DNA of 7,550 bases from Chthoniobacteraceae bacterium (GCA_947478975.1 CANJYI010000131.1:1-7550), one strand, 5' to 3'; counted from the first letter of the stretch, positions 1-6,841 are shown. Notes: generated by a model not told the origin, from the letters alone. Numbers and translations: made by a program.

Positions 1-294
1 GCGTGGTGGGAGGTGCGTCGGCTTGCGACCTGGGCGGGTTTTGAGGTGCCGCGGATCATGGAGTTTGAGCAGGTGCACGAGGCACTCCTGCGTGGGTTGC
101 TGGCCTGCAATTCCTGGATCTCCATCTTCATGGTGACGGATCTCTTCGGCACGAGCCAACGGTTCAACGTGCCGGGGGCCGTGACCGATACAAACTGGAG
201 CGAGCGGATTGAGCGGCCTGTCAACGAGTGGGGTTCGTCCCAGGCGCTCTCCTCCCTTCTGAGCCGGATGGCTTCAGCGCTGAGCCGCAAGTAG
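1..294 (+). CDS. 4-alpha-glucanotransferase-like protein (GH77/MalQ), C-terminal fragment
   Basis: This is the C-terminal 97 residues of a gene that starts before the window; the frame is open from base 1 and ends in TAG at 292-294. The segment VTDLFGTSQRFNVPG followed by a short spacer and NWSERI resembles the C-terminal block of GH77 amylomaltases, where an (R/N)xPGT-type loop is followed by an NWxxR element. Such enzymes move alpha-1,4-glucan segments between maltodextrins in cytoplasmic glycogen and maltose metabolism. The catalytic residues would lie upstream and cannot be checked, so the family rests on this tail alone; another alpha-glucan enzyme with a similar tail is the main alternative. 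The GTG at base 13 is in frame but is unlikely to be the true start, because coding sequence continues upstream of it. The next gene lies 625 bases away, so this is the last gene of its unit. Confidence 0.7.
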   Translation, partial: AWWEVRRLATWAGFEVPRIMEFEQVHEALLRGLLACNSWISIFMVTDLFGTSQRFNVPGAVTDTNWSERIERPVNEWGSSQALSSLLSRMASALSRK

Positions 295-323
295 CCCGAC
301 GCCGCGCTTCAATTGTAGTTTCG

Positions 324-353
324 CTGGCCCGGCGCCCGGCAAGAGTGGGCCAG
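324..353 (+). other. GC-rich hairpin after the glucanotransferase gene
   Basis: CTGGCCC at 324-330 pairs perfectly with GGGCCAG at 347-353, leaving a 16-base loop that is itself GC-rich. It starts 30 bases after the stop of the partial glucanotransferase gene, a usual place for a 3'-end structure. No T-run follows on either strand, so it is not a standard intrinsic terminator; it may protect the mRNA 3' end or be incidental. Confidence 0.4.
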
Positions 354-415
354 ATTCAGCTCTCGCCAAGTCGCCACTCGCTGCCGTCCGGCTAACTCTC
401 TCCGCCCCCGCCGGG

Positions 416-436
416 AGCGAGAGCGCCCCTCTCGCT
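416..436. repeat. Perfect 8-bp stem hairpin
   Basis: AGCGAGAG at 416-423 is the exact reverse complement of CTCTCGCT at 429-436, with a 5-base loop. There is no T-tract on either side, so I do not call it a terminator. It lies 32 bases before the CCACAGAT repeat-like segment and could be part of the same dispersed element. Confidence 0.4.
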
Positions 437-467
437 ATGTGAAACCTTAGCTGCTTTGGGTTTCGAG

Positions 468-545
468 CCACAGATCTCCTAGATCGCCCGCTGACAGCGG
501 AGTGGAAGCCATAAGAACATCTGCGGAAATCTGAGCCATCTGTGG
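468..545. repeat. Probable dispersed intergenic repeat with CCACAGAT / ATCTGTGG ends
   Basis: CCACAGAT at 468-475 and ATCTGTGG at 538-545 form an 8-base inverted pair. Inside the right end, the words CATCTGCGGA and AAATCTGAG are variations on the same ATCTGyGG theme. Short elements built from degenerate copies of 'ATCTGTG' are, from general knowledge, scattered between genes in several bacterial phyla, and this looks like one. There is only one copy in the window, so repeat status is inferred. Confidence 0.35.
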
Positions 546-627
546 ATGACTGCCCTCCCCCTCCCTGAGTGAGTAAAAGGCACCCAGCGAAAACAGCGAG
601 GAGCCAACAGTGGAAGCATAAGACTCT

Positions 628-644
628 GGATTGCAACGCAATCC
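628..644. promoter_or_regulatory. 17-base perfect dyad, possible operator or repeat fragment
   Basis: GGATTGC at 628-634 and GCAATCC at 638-644 are exact reverse complements around a 3-base centre (AAC). The size and spacing fit a dimeric regulator site, but it is almost 280 bases before the start of the next gene, so a role in its control is uncertain. A fragment of a dispersed repeat is an equally good reading. Confidence 0.25.
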
Positions 645-821
645 AATCTGCTTCTCTCGCCCCATTCCATACGGGGCTCAGCTCTGGCGTTAGGCCTTTG
701 CTCGCCACCTCGCGCCAGCGGGTGAAACTGCCATGCTTGTCCAAACGGGCGCAGCCTTCGCACAGGACCCAGTCAGCGCCCGGACACGGCCGCGCAGCAC
801 GCACCCACGGTCTCGCGCTGC

Positions 822-850
822 TTGACAACCCGCGGTCATCCATCACTTTT
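822..850 (+). promoter_or_regulatory. Possible promoter upstream of the DUF1549/DUF1553 gene
   Basis: A perfect TTGACA hexamer lies at 822-827, about 95 bases before the ATG at 921. At a 17-base spacing the -10 position reads ACTTTT, a poor match to TATAAT. The call therefore rests mainly on the -35 match and its location, and chance occurrence is quite possible. Confidence 0.25.
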
Positions 851-920
851 TGGCTCTGGAGCTGGAACCGCGCTCCTAACATGAAACGGGAGATTTCCCC
901 GAGTCCTCCACCCCCGCCTT

Positions 921-3900
921 ATGCACACCGTCCGTCCCCTCCAACTCGCCAAGCTTCCCAGCGGTCTGGCGCTCCTTTGCGCAGCGGCGAACCTCCAGTT
1001 TGGCGCTCTGGCTGCCACGGCCCCGTTGCCGCCCGACCACGCAGCGCGGATGACTCGCGGCCTGGAGTCTTTTGACCGGGAGGTGGGCGACCTGCTCAAG
1101 GAGCACTGCCTGAAGTGTCACGGGGGCGACAAAATCAAGGGCGACCTGGACCTGGGCACCCGGGAATTGCTCCTCAAAGGCGGGGCGGACGGCCCGTCTG
1201 TGGTGCCGTTTCATCCCGAGCAGAGTCGACTCCTCAAGATGTTGCGGCATGAGGAAGAGCCCTTCATGCCCGAGCGCAAACCCCGGCTTCCCGAGGAACT
1301 CATCGCCAAGATCGAAGCCTGGATCCAGCAGGGGGCGCCCTACAGCAAACCCCTGGTGGAGGGCAAAAAAGCCGAACGCGACCGCGCAAAAGTCACCGAG
1401 GAGGACAGGCAGTGGTGGGCGTTTGCGCCCCTGTCGCAGCTGGCGCCGCCCGAAGCGGCTGGCTGGAAGCACCCGGTGGACAGGTTTTTAGCGGCGAAGG
1501 CCGCGACCAAGGGACTCGCATTTGCCCAGAAAGCCGACCGCCGCACACTCATCCGCCGGGCCACCCTAGACCTCACGGGGCTGCCGCCTACCCCCGACGA
1601 GGTGGAACGTTTTGTCCGGGATCCCGACCCGGACGCCTGGCCAAAACTCATCGATGCATTACTGGCGCGGCCCGGCTACGGGGAACGCTGGGCCAGGCAC
1701 TGGATGGACGTGGCGCGCTACGGCGAAAGCTCCGGGTTCGAACAGGACTACGACCGCGTCGGCAGTTACCACTACCGGGACTTTCTCATCCACGCACTCA
1801 ACAGCGACCTGCCTTTTTCCCAGTTTGTGCAGTGGCAGATCGCAGGGGACGAATTCGCCCCGGGCAACCCCAAGGCTCTGGCCGCCACGGCTTTTCTGAG
1901 TCTGGGCGTGTTCCCGACCCAGATCACCATCAACGAACTCGAACGGGTGCGGTACGAGGACATGGACGACATGCTCTCGACCACCAGCGCCGCTTTTCTC
2001 GGACTAACCGTCGGGTGCGCCAGATGCCACGACCACAAATACGACCCCATCCCGACCCGGGATTACTACCGGATGCTTTCGAGCTTCACCGGCACCGTGC
2101 GCAGCGAAATCGAGCTGGAAGTGGATCCGGACAAAACGCGCGAAATGAAGGCCGTCTGGAAGACCGGCCACGAGAAGTTGCTCGCAGAACAGCATCAGTG
2201 GGAGCAGTCCGGCCAACCCCGCTTTGAGCGGTTTCTTCAGCAGGAACTGCCGGGTTTTACCGCGCCCCCCGCGTGGGAGGTGTGGACCCCGGCGGAAACC
2301 AAAACGAGCGCTGGCACCAAGCTCGCACCGCAGCCGGACGGCTCGTTCCTGACCGCGAAAGGGACCGTGCCAAACCAGGAGAACTTTGAGTTTGTGTCCG
2401 CCGCCCCGCAGCGGACCCTGACCGGACTGCGGTTGGAGGCGTTGCCCGACCCTTCCCTGCCCAGGACGGGGCCGGGCCGGGCAGGCAACGGTAATTTCCA
2501 GCTGAGCCGGGTCCGCGTGGAAATGGAAAGTGCTGGGGGCGAGCGCCAGGAGGTGGCCCTCTCCGGAGCGGTGGCCGATTTCGAGCAGAATTCCAAAACG
2601 ATGGGCGTGGCAGCGGCTTTGACGGGGAGGAAAGGCGAGGGCTGGTCGATTGGCGGGAAAGAGAAGGAGCCGCACAGCGCGGCGTTCACCTTCGCCGAAC
2701 CGCTGACACCCCCCGCCGGCAGCCGGATCCGGGTAACCCTCGAGTTTCAAAGCGGCGCCCAGCATTCCATCGGGCGTCCCCGGCTTTCCTGGATGAGCGG
2801 CGGCGAGCCCGCCCTGGCGCACCCGACTTTTGCAGCGGATGTGGCCGAGCTCCTTCGGGGCCGGCGCTCTCCGGAAATCCCGGCCGACCGGCGCAAACTC
2901 GAACGCTGGTGGCTGGAGCAGCAGGCGCCGTGGCGCGCCCTGGAGTCCCGCCGGGTGGCGAGCGAAAAGGCCGAGCCAAGTGGGCTGAGCAAGGTGCTCG
3001 TGGCCTCGGAGAGTTTCCCCCCCGTCAAGTACCACACCGCCGGGGGCAGCGTGGAAACCTACAAGGAAACCTTTGTACTCAAACGCGGCAACGTGGCCCT
3101 CAAGGAGGAACCCGCGACTCCGGGCTTCCTGCAGGTGCTTGCGCGGGCCCCCGAACAGCGCTGGGCGTGGACGCCCCCGGCCCAGGCCACCTACTTCGGC
3201 AAGCGCCGGGCGCTGGCAAACTGGATCCTCGATGAAACCCAGGGAGCGGGTGCCCTGGCTGCGCGCGTTTTCGTAAACCGCCTCTGGCTGCACCATTTCG
3301 GCCAGGGCATCGTCGCCACCCCGAACGACTTCGGCAAAACCGGGGCGCCTCCGGCGCAACCGGAGCTTTTGGACTGGCTCGCCGGCGAGTTGCTCGCCAA
3401 GGGCGGCAGCGTGAAGGCTATGCACCGCCTGCTGCTGACCAGCGAAGCGTACCAACAGGCGGCACTCAAAGAGGAAGCCAAGGAAAAGGCCGATCCCGCC
3501 AATGCGCTGTTCGTGCGCCGAACCCCAGTCCGCCTCGAGGGGGAGGCAATCCGGGACAGCCTGCTTGCGGTCGCCGGGTTGCTCGACCCCCAGATGTACG
3601 GACCGGGCGTGGCGGACGACAAGAGCCCACGCCGCTCCATCTATCTGCGGGTCAAGCGCAGCAAACTGACCAGCTCCATGGTGAGCTTTGACCAGCCCGA
3701 ACCGCTGGCCAGTCAGGGGCTCCGGCCAACCACCACCGTTGCACCCCAGGCGCTGATCCTCATGAACAGCACTCTCGCCCGCAACGCCGCCGCGGCTTTG
3801 GCAGCGCGGGTCAACAAGAGCGCCGGCCAGGGAGCCACGCCGGAACGGTTGATCGAGGAGGCCTACGCCGTGGCGCTGAGCCGCGCGCCCTTGCCGGAGG

Positions 3901-4046
3901 AGAGAGGTTTGGCCAGCGCCTTCCTCCAGACACAGGCAGCGCGCCTCGGGGGTGCCTCCGGGACGCCCACCCAGGCGGCTTCCGAGGCCTTCGCCCACTT
4001 CTGCCAGGTCCTCCTTGAAACCAACGAGTTCGTCTACCTCCCGTAA
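921..4046 (+). CDS. Exported PSCyt1-DUF1549-DUF1553 protein (planctomycete-type cytochrome c domain)
   Basis: A 1041-residue exported protein. The first 32 residues look like a Sec signal peptide (basic start, hydrophobic stretch ending ALAA). A PSCyt1 domain follows, with CLKCH at residues 63-67, a c-type haem-binding motif, in a context (KGDLDLGTRELLLKGG) typical of the family. DUF1549 (PSCyt2) spans roughly 185-400, with LDLTGLPPTPDEV near 216-228, and GERWARHWMDVARYGES near 254-270. A second CxxCH, CARCHDHKYDP, starts at 366. Residues about 440-640 are a variable, probably beta-rich insert. DUF1553 (PSD1) covers roughly 755-1040, including VFVNRLWLHHFGQGIV near 783-798. The in-frame stop at 882-884 leaves ATG 921 as the first usual start codon; starting at Met44 would remove the signal. 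No Shine-Dalgarno sequence precedes it. The DUF1501 gene begins 9 bases after its stop. Biochemical function is unknown; a periplasmic redox or polymer-degrading role is only inferred. Confidence 0.93.
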   Translation: MHTVRPLQLAKLPSGLALLCAAANLQFGALAATAPLPPDHAARMTRGLESFDREVGDLLKEHCLKCHGGDKIKGDLDLGTRELLLKGGADGPSVVPFHPEQSRLLKMLRHEEEPFMPERKPRLPEELIAKIEAWIQQGAPYSKPLVEGKKAERDRAKVTEEDRQWWAFAPLSQLAPPEAAGWKHPVDRFLAAKAATKGLAFAQKADRRTLIRRATLDLTGLPPTPDEVERFVRDPDPDAWPKLIDALLARPGYGERWARHWMDVARYGESSGFEQDYDRVGSYHYRDFLIHALNSDLPFSQFVQWQIAGDEFAPGNPKALAATAFLSLGVFPTQITINELERVRYEDMDDMLSTTSAAFLGLTVGCARCHDHKYDPIPTRDYYRMLSSFTGTVRSEIELEVDPDKTREMKAVWKTGHEKLLAEQHQWEQSGQPRFERFLQQELPGFTAPPAWEVWTPAETKTSAGTKLAPQPDGSFLTAKGTVPNQENFEFVSAAPQRTLTGLRLEALPDPSLPRTGPGRAGNGNFQLSRVRVEMESAGGERQEVALSGAVADFEQNSKTMGVAAALTGRKGEGWSIGGKEKEPHSAAFTFAEPLTPPAGSRIRVTLEFQSGAQHSIGRPRLSWMSGGEPALAHPTFAADVAELLRGRRSPEIPADRRKLERWWLEQQAPWRALESRRVASEKAEPSGLSKVLVASESFPPVKYHTAGGSVETYKETFVLKRGNVALKEEPATPGFLQVLARAPEQRWAWTPPAQATYFGKRRALANWILDETQGAGALAARVFVNRLWLHHFGQGIVATPNDFGKTGAPPAQPELLDWLAGELLAKGGSVKAMHRLLLTSEAYQQAALKEEAKEKADPANALFVRRTPVRLEGEAIRDSLLAVAGLLDPQMYGPGVADDKSPRRSIYLRVKRSKLTSSMVSFDQPEPLASQGLRPTTTVAPQALILMNSTLARNAAAALAARVNKSAGQGATPERLIEEAYAVALSRAPLPEERGLASAFLQTQAARLGGASGTPTQAASEAFAHFCQVLLETNEFVYLP

Positions 4047-4055
4047 CCCAGCCCT

Positions 4056-5492
4056 ATGAATTCCCTCCACTCCCTTACCCGCCGTGAAGCACTCCAACGG
4101 GCCGGCGGCGGCTTCGGCTGGCTGGCCTGCGCCGCCCTGCTGGATCGCACCGGGGGCGCCGCCCACGCCGCGCGCAATCCCCTGGCCCCTAAAACTCCCC
4201 CGCTGCCCGCACGCGCCAAATCGGTGATCTGGATCTTTGCCAATGGCGGGCCCAGCCAGGTGGACACTTGGGACTACAAGCCCGAGCTGCAAAAACGCGA
4301 CGGCATGACACTCGACGGGTTTGATCCGAAGACCGGGTTTTTCCCGGGCTCGGCGGGGCCCCTGATGAAGTCCCCCTTTGAATGGGCGCAGCACGGCCGC
4401 AGCGGGACGTGGGTGAGCGACCTGTTTCCGCACCTTTCCCGGCACGTGGACAAAATGTCCTTCGTCCACTCGTGCTGGACGGGGTCCAACAACCACAGCC
4501 CGGCCCTGTTCATGATGAACACGGGCATCACCCGCATGGGGTCGCCCTGCGTCGGTTCGTGGGTCACCTACGGCCTCGGCTCGGAGGCGGAAAGCCTCCC
4601 CAGTTTTGTGGTGATGAGCGATCCGCTCAAACGGGGGCTGCCCAAGGGCAGCGCGCTCAACTGGGGTGCGGGTTTTTTGCCGAGTGTGTACCAGGGCACC
4701 TGGCTCAAGCCCGACGGCGACCCCATCGAAAACCTCACGCCCGCGGCTGCCACCGCCGGCGAGGCGCAGCGCGCGCAACTGGACCTTCTCGCCGGGCTCA
4801 ACCGGCGGCACATGGCCGCCACGCCCATCGAGAGTGAGCTTTCCGCCCGGATCGAAAGCTTCGAACTGGCGTACCGGATGCAGACGGCGGCGCCCGAGGC
4901 GTTCGACATCTCCAGCGAACCCGAACACATCCGCAAGCTGTACGGCACCGACCAGAACCACTGCAAACACTTCGCCGTGCAGTGCCTCACCGCCCGCCGC
5001 ATGGTGGAGCGGGGGGTGCGGTTTGTGCAGATTTATTCCGGCGGCATGGAAAACCAGCAGAGCTGGGATTGCCACGGGGACCTGGTCGGCAACCACCGCG
5101 GGTTTGCGCTGGAGGCCGACCAGCCCGTGGCCGCACTGCTGGCAGACCTGGAGCAACGCGGGCTGCTCAAGGAAACCCTGGTCATCTGGGCGGGCGAATT
5201 TGGGCGTACGCCCACCTCGCAAAAGGGCGGCAAGCCCGGCCGCGACCACAATCCCAACGCCTTCACCGTGTGGATGGCCGGCGGCGGCGTGAAGGGCGGA
5301 TTCCACTACGGCGAGTCGGACGAGGTTGGCTACAAGGCGGCGACCAATAAGGTGCACGTACGTGACTTTCACGCGACCCTGCTGGCGCTGCTTGGCATCG
5401 ACCACGAAAGGCTCACCTACCGGTTCCAAGGGCTGGACCAGCGGCTGACGGGTGTCGAATCTGCCCACGTGGTCAAAGAGCTCTTCGCCTAA
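4056..5492 (+). CDS. DUF1501 family protein with Tat-type signal
   Basis: A 478-residue DUF1501 protein, which is the usual partner of DUF1549/DUF1553 proteins. DUF1501 belongs to the alkaline phosphatase/sulfatase-like fold. The N-terminus carries twin arginines (TRREAL, residues 8-13) before a glycine/alanine hydrophobic stretch ending near AHA at 36-38, so Tat export after folding is likely. Family landmarks in order are GGPSQVDTWDYKP (64-76), HGRSGTWVSDLFPH (113-126), NNHSPALFMMNTG (145-157), WDCHGDLVGNH (337-347), VIWAGEFGRTP (376-386), GRDHNPNAF (395-403) and a C-terminal HVRDFHATLLALLGIDH (434-450). The conserved Asp and His residues are candidate metal ligands by analogy with the fold. 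The length is normal and the frame intact. It starts 9 bases after the upstream stop without a visible ribosome binding site, suggesting translational coupling. Substrate and reaction are unknown. Confidence 0.94.
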   Translation: MNSLHSLTRREALQRAGGGFGWLACAALLDRTGGAAHAARNPLAPKTPPLPARAKSVIWIFANGGPSQVDTWDYKPELQKRDGMTLDGFDPKTGFFPGSAGPLMKSPFEWAQHGRSGTWVSDLFPHLSRHVDKMSFVHSCWTGSNNHSPALFMMNTGITRMGSPCVGSWVTYGLGSEAESLPSFVVMSDPLKRGLPKGSALNWGAGFLPSVYQGTWLKPDGDPIENLTPAAATAGEAQRAQLDLLAGLNRRHMAATPIESELSARIESFELAYRMQTAAPEAFDISSEPEHIRKLYGTDQNHCKHFAVQCLTARRMVERGVRFVQIYSGGMENQQSWDCHGDLVGNHRGFALEADQPVAALLADLEQRGLLKETLVIWAGEFGRTPTSQKGGKPGRDHNPNAFTVWMAGGGVKGGFHYGESDEVGYKAATNKVHVRDFHATLLALLGIDHERLTYRFQGLDQRLTGVESAHVVKELFA

Positions 5493-5494
5493 TG

Positions 5495-5538
5495 CTGGTG
5501 GCAACAGTGCGGGAGACGTCTGGCACACCAGTCTTTTG
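5495..5538 (+). terminator. Possible terminator of the DUF1549/DUF1501 operon
   Basis: CTGGTG at 5495-5500, immediately after the DUF1501 stop, pairs with CACCAG at 5526-5531. An inner TGC/GCA pairing (5508-5510 with 5523-5525) can extend the stem, and TCTTTT follows at 5532-5537. The stem is interrupted and the T-run short, so this is a moderate candidate. A second small hairpin (GGCAGC/GCTGCC, 5544-5558) lies just beyond but has no T-run. Confidence 0.35.
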
Positions 5539-5681
5539 GCCGCGGCAGCCCCGCTGCCTGAGGAAAGGGCTTGCGAAAACCACCGGATTTTGAGGACATG
5601 AGAAGCGCGAGCGGTTTGCGGCGGCAGGCTCAAGTTCAAGAGTTCCTGCTTCTTCGACGAGGCTCCGCAGAGTGGTTTTGG

Positions 5682-5769
5682 GGAGGGATGGTAGAGTGGT
5701 TTATTGCACCGGTCTTGAAAACCGGAGAACCGAAAGGTTCCGCGGGTTCGAATCCCGCTCCCTCCGCCA
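5682..5769 (+). tRNA. tRNA-Ser (anticodon UGA), CCA encoded
   Basis: A complete 88-base class II tRNA. The acceptor stem GGAGGGA (5682-5688) pairs fully with TCCCTCC (5759-5765), then discriminator G and encoded CCA at 5767-5769. The D stem GTA/TGC encloses a GGT-containing loop. The anticodon stem CCGGT/ACCGG (5709-5713, 5721-5725) carries loop CTTGAAA, giving anticodon TGA at 5716-5718, which reads UCA serine codons. The long variable arm GAACC-GAAA-GGTTC (5727-5740) is typical of serine tRNAs. The T arm is GCGGG-TTCGAAT-CCCGC (5742-5758). A TTTTT run at 5776-5780 may help end the transcript. Serine tRNA genes are frequent integration targets, and composition changes just downstream. Confidence 0.98.
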
Positions 5770-5817
5770 CCCTTGTTTTTCAGTTATTTACAACGAAATA
5801 GCGTTCAAAATAGGCCG

Positions 5818-5839
5818 AACCTATGACAAAACCTATGAC
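5818..5839. repeat. Tandem direct repeat AACCTATGAC, 12-base period
   Basis: AACCTATGAC occurs at 5818-5827 and again at 5830-5839, separated by AA. It sits about 50 bases beyond the tRNA-Ser end. Spaced short direct repeats near a tRNA end can be recombinase or regulator arm sites, but two copies are too few to claim this. Confidence 0.4.
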
Positions 5840-6016
5840 TCGTCTTCCAAAGTTGTAGACGTTCGCAGTTGTTTTCAGCGTCACCAGTAAGTGCCAGCAC
5901 TTGCGTAATGGTGAGATCTTGGCGCTGATCTCAGTCAGGGGTTCGCGGACACAGGGGTACAGTCCTGACAGGCTCCAAACGAGGGTCCTGAGACTTTGTC
6001 AAGATTGTGGCCTTAT

Positions 6017-6042
6017 AGCGGCTCAAGGCGACTAGAGCCGCT
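6017..6042 (+). other. Hairpin with 8-bp perfect stem
   Basis: AGCGGCTC (6017-6024) and GAGCCGCT (6035-6042) are exact reverse complements around a 10-base loop, followed only by TT before GG. It could be a weak terminator or a structural part of a transcript that ends at the strong terminator near 6260. Confidence 0.35.
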
Positions 6043-6204
6043 TTGGCTGGTCAGTTCATAGCTGGATTGACTGCCTCGCTATCCAAAAACATCGATGCAA
6101 ATGTCGGCGATCGCTTGTGTAGGATTGCCGAGATCGGAACCTCTGGGAGCAAAATTCAAGACCTCATGAGCCATCTCTTTTCAGCAGGCATTAATCCGTT
6201 CTAA
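6019..6204 (+). pseudogene. Short open frame without a good start, possible decayed gene end
   Basis: Between stops at 6016 and 6202 a frame of 61 codons reads through with a protein-like composition. It ends in DLMSHLFSAGINPF, 26 bases before a strong terminator, which is the position expected for a genuine gene end. The only start near its beginning is TTG at 6043, with no ribosome binding site. The preceding stretch is open in another frame from ATG 5835 but is interrupted by TAG at 5856 and 6033. A coding remnant with frameshifts is one reading; chance, or part of a non-coding RNA, is another. I recognise no family. Confidence 0.2.
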
Positions 6205-6230
6205 TATTGAGTCGCAGCGAAGTGGTGTGT

Positions 6231-6265
6231 GAAGACGGCGTGTATGTGTTGCACGCCGTCTTTTT
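6231..6265 (+). terminator. Strong intrinsic terminator (plus strand)
   Basis: GACGGCGTG (6234-6242) pairs exactly with CACGCCGTC (6252-6260). The stem extends outward by two A-T pairs and inward by a G-T and an A-T pair around loop TGTGT, and five Ts follow at 6261-6265. This is a textbook Rho-independent terminator for plus-strand transcription. On the minus strand the stem is not followed by a T-run, so it would not end the convergent lipoprotein operon efficiently. No clear plus-strand gene lies directly upstream. Confidence 0.85.
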
Positions 6266-6454
6266 CAACAGGTGTGGCAAGCCCGTTTTATCCCTCTCGA
6301 GGCATTCAAACCCCCTCTGCTGTCAAACTGTACAGAACCCACACCTTTCGCACGGCAAAACCAGTCAGCAGATTCCATGTTCGCTGGTCTCATTCAGCAT
6401 TCAGGTCAGATTAAACCTCATATAAATTAGTAGGTTTCCGAAATTTATTAAAAA

Positions 6455-6841
6455 TTAGTTATTTTTGTTTTCGAAAGTTCGATTTCCGCGGGAATCATAG
6501 GAAGAGTTAATTGTTGTCCCCCTCTGTTGTCCAGATGAGACATCGCGTTCCCTCTTTACGAGTCGAAAACGAACGTCCACCTGCGGGAATACTCCGAACC
6601 CCGCCGCAACTTCATTAACCGAAATGATCTCGGGCACCAACCCGCGCTCACCCGCATACCGGTTAACGTCCTCCACCGCCTTCCTGCGTAACTTTCCGAC
6701 CGGTGTAAAGCCCGTATCGCCGGAGCGGGATACAATGTATTCGCCATCTCCAGTCCGCATCACGGGAGTTAAAGTCGTGCAAGCCGACAAAAAGAGAAAG
6801 GCCATCCAAGCAAACAGAAGGGGTAGATATTTGGTTTTCAT
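6455..6841 (-). CDS. Small uncharacterised lipoprotein
   Basis: A 128-residue protein with a type II signal peptide: basic MKTK, a hydrophobic stretch, then lipobox LSAC with the lipidated cysteine at residue 21. Thr at +2 argues against inner-membrane retention, so outer-membrane anchoring is likely by the Lol rule as known from proteobacteria. The mature part contains EYIVSRSGDTGF (34-45) and then a helix-like segment with KAVEDVNRYAGERG (54-67). A strand-like ending QVDVRFRLV (87-95) follows. This order resembles small bacterial lipoproteins with a 'Y-V-S-x-G ... A-x-x-Y/F-C' core, but it lacks their usual extra cysteines. The last 30 residues are polar and probably disordered. It starts 9 bases after the stop of the upstream minus-strand gene, so the two are probably cotranscribed. 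No Shine-Dalgarno sequence is visible. The function is unknown. Confidence 0.82.
   Translation of the reverse strand: MKTKYLPLLFAWMAFLFLSACTTLTPVMRTGDGEYIVSRSGDTGFTPVGKLRRKAVEDVNRYAGERGLVPEIISVNEVAAGFGVFPQVDVRFRLVKRERDVSSGQQRGTTINSSYDSRGNRTFENKNN

Larger units (their letters stand above)
295..920. other. Intergenic region rich in inverted repeats
   Basis: No frame here looks like a gene. Open frames on both strands are short, overlap one another and give arginine/serine/proline-rich translations typical of chance frames in GC-rich DNA. What it does contain is listed separately: two GC-rich hairpins (324-353 and 416-436), a repeat-like segment with CCACAGAT/ATCTGTGG ends (468-545), a 17-base dyad (628-644) and a possible promoter element (822-850). 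The density of dyads suggests repeat debris plus control sequence for the downstream operon. Confidence 0.6.
5770..6454. other. Gene-poor region downstream of tRNA-Ser
   Basis: About 685 bases lie between the tRNA and the convergent minus-strand genes. No open frame here has a convincing start, ribosome binding site or recognisable product. Base composition falls from the GC-rich left side towards the lower-GC right side. Contents I can support are a 10-base direct repeat (5818-5839), a hairpin (6017-6042), a short plus-strand open frame ending at 6204 and an intrinsic terminator at 6231-6265. AGGTGTGG at 6270-6277 also has an exact inverted copy at 6339-6346. Confidence 0.55.

Noticed and set aside
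274..882. A 202-codon minus-strand frame across the 295-920 intergenic region
   Set aside because: It overlaps the end of the glucanotransferase gene and reads through hairpins and repeat sequence. No domain or ribosome binding site is evident, and two other minus-strand frames cover the same bases.
569..1075. A 168-codon plus-strand frame overlapping the intergenic region and the start of the large gene
   Set aside because: The translation is low-complexity R/S/P/H-rich, crosses the repeat-like region and overlaps the signal peptide of a confident gene in another frame.
2004..5639. A 1211-codon open frame on the minus strand, antisense to the DUF1549/DUF1553 and DUF1501 genes
   Set aside because: It mirrors two well-supported plus-strand genes and runs across their junction. 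Its translation is rich in G, A, R, H and P with no recognisable domain. Long antisense frames are expected in GC-rich genes where stop codons are rare on the opposite strand.
5571..5890. Short plus-strand frames reading through the tRNA-Ser
   Set aside because: They include the whole tRNA sequence as codons and have no recognisable product; the tRNA explains the region.
6207..6425. Two overlapping plus-strand frames of 61 and 72 codons
   Set aside because: They read through the intrinsic terminator hairpin, have no ribosome binding site and resemble no protein I know.
6413..6437. AAACCT/AGGTTT inverted repeat as a terminator for the minus-strand operon
   Set aside because: The stem is only six weak pairs with a 13-base loop, and no proper T-run follows on the minus strand.
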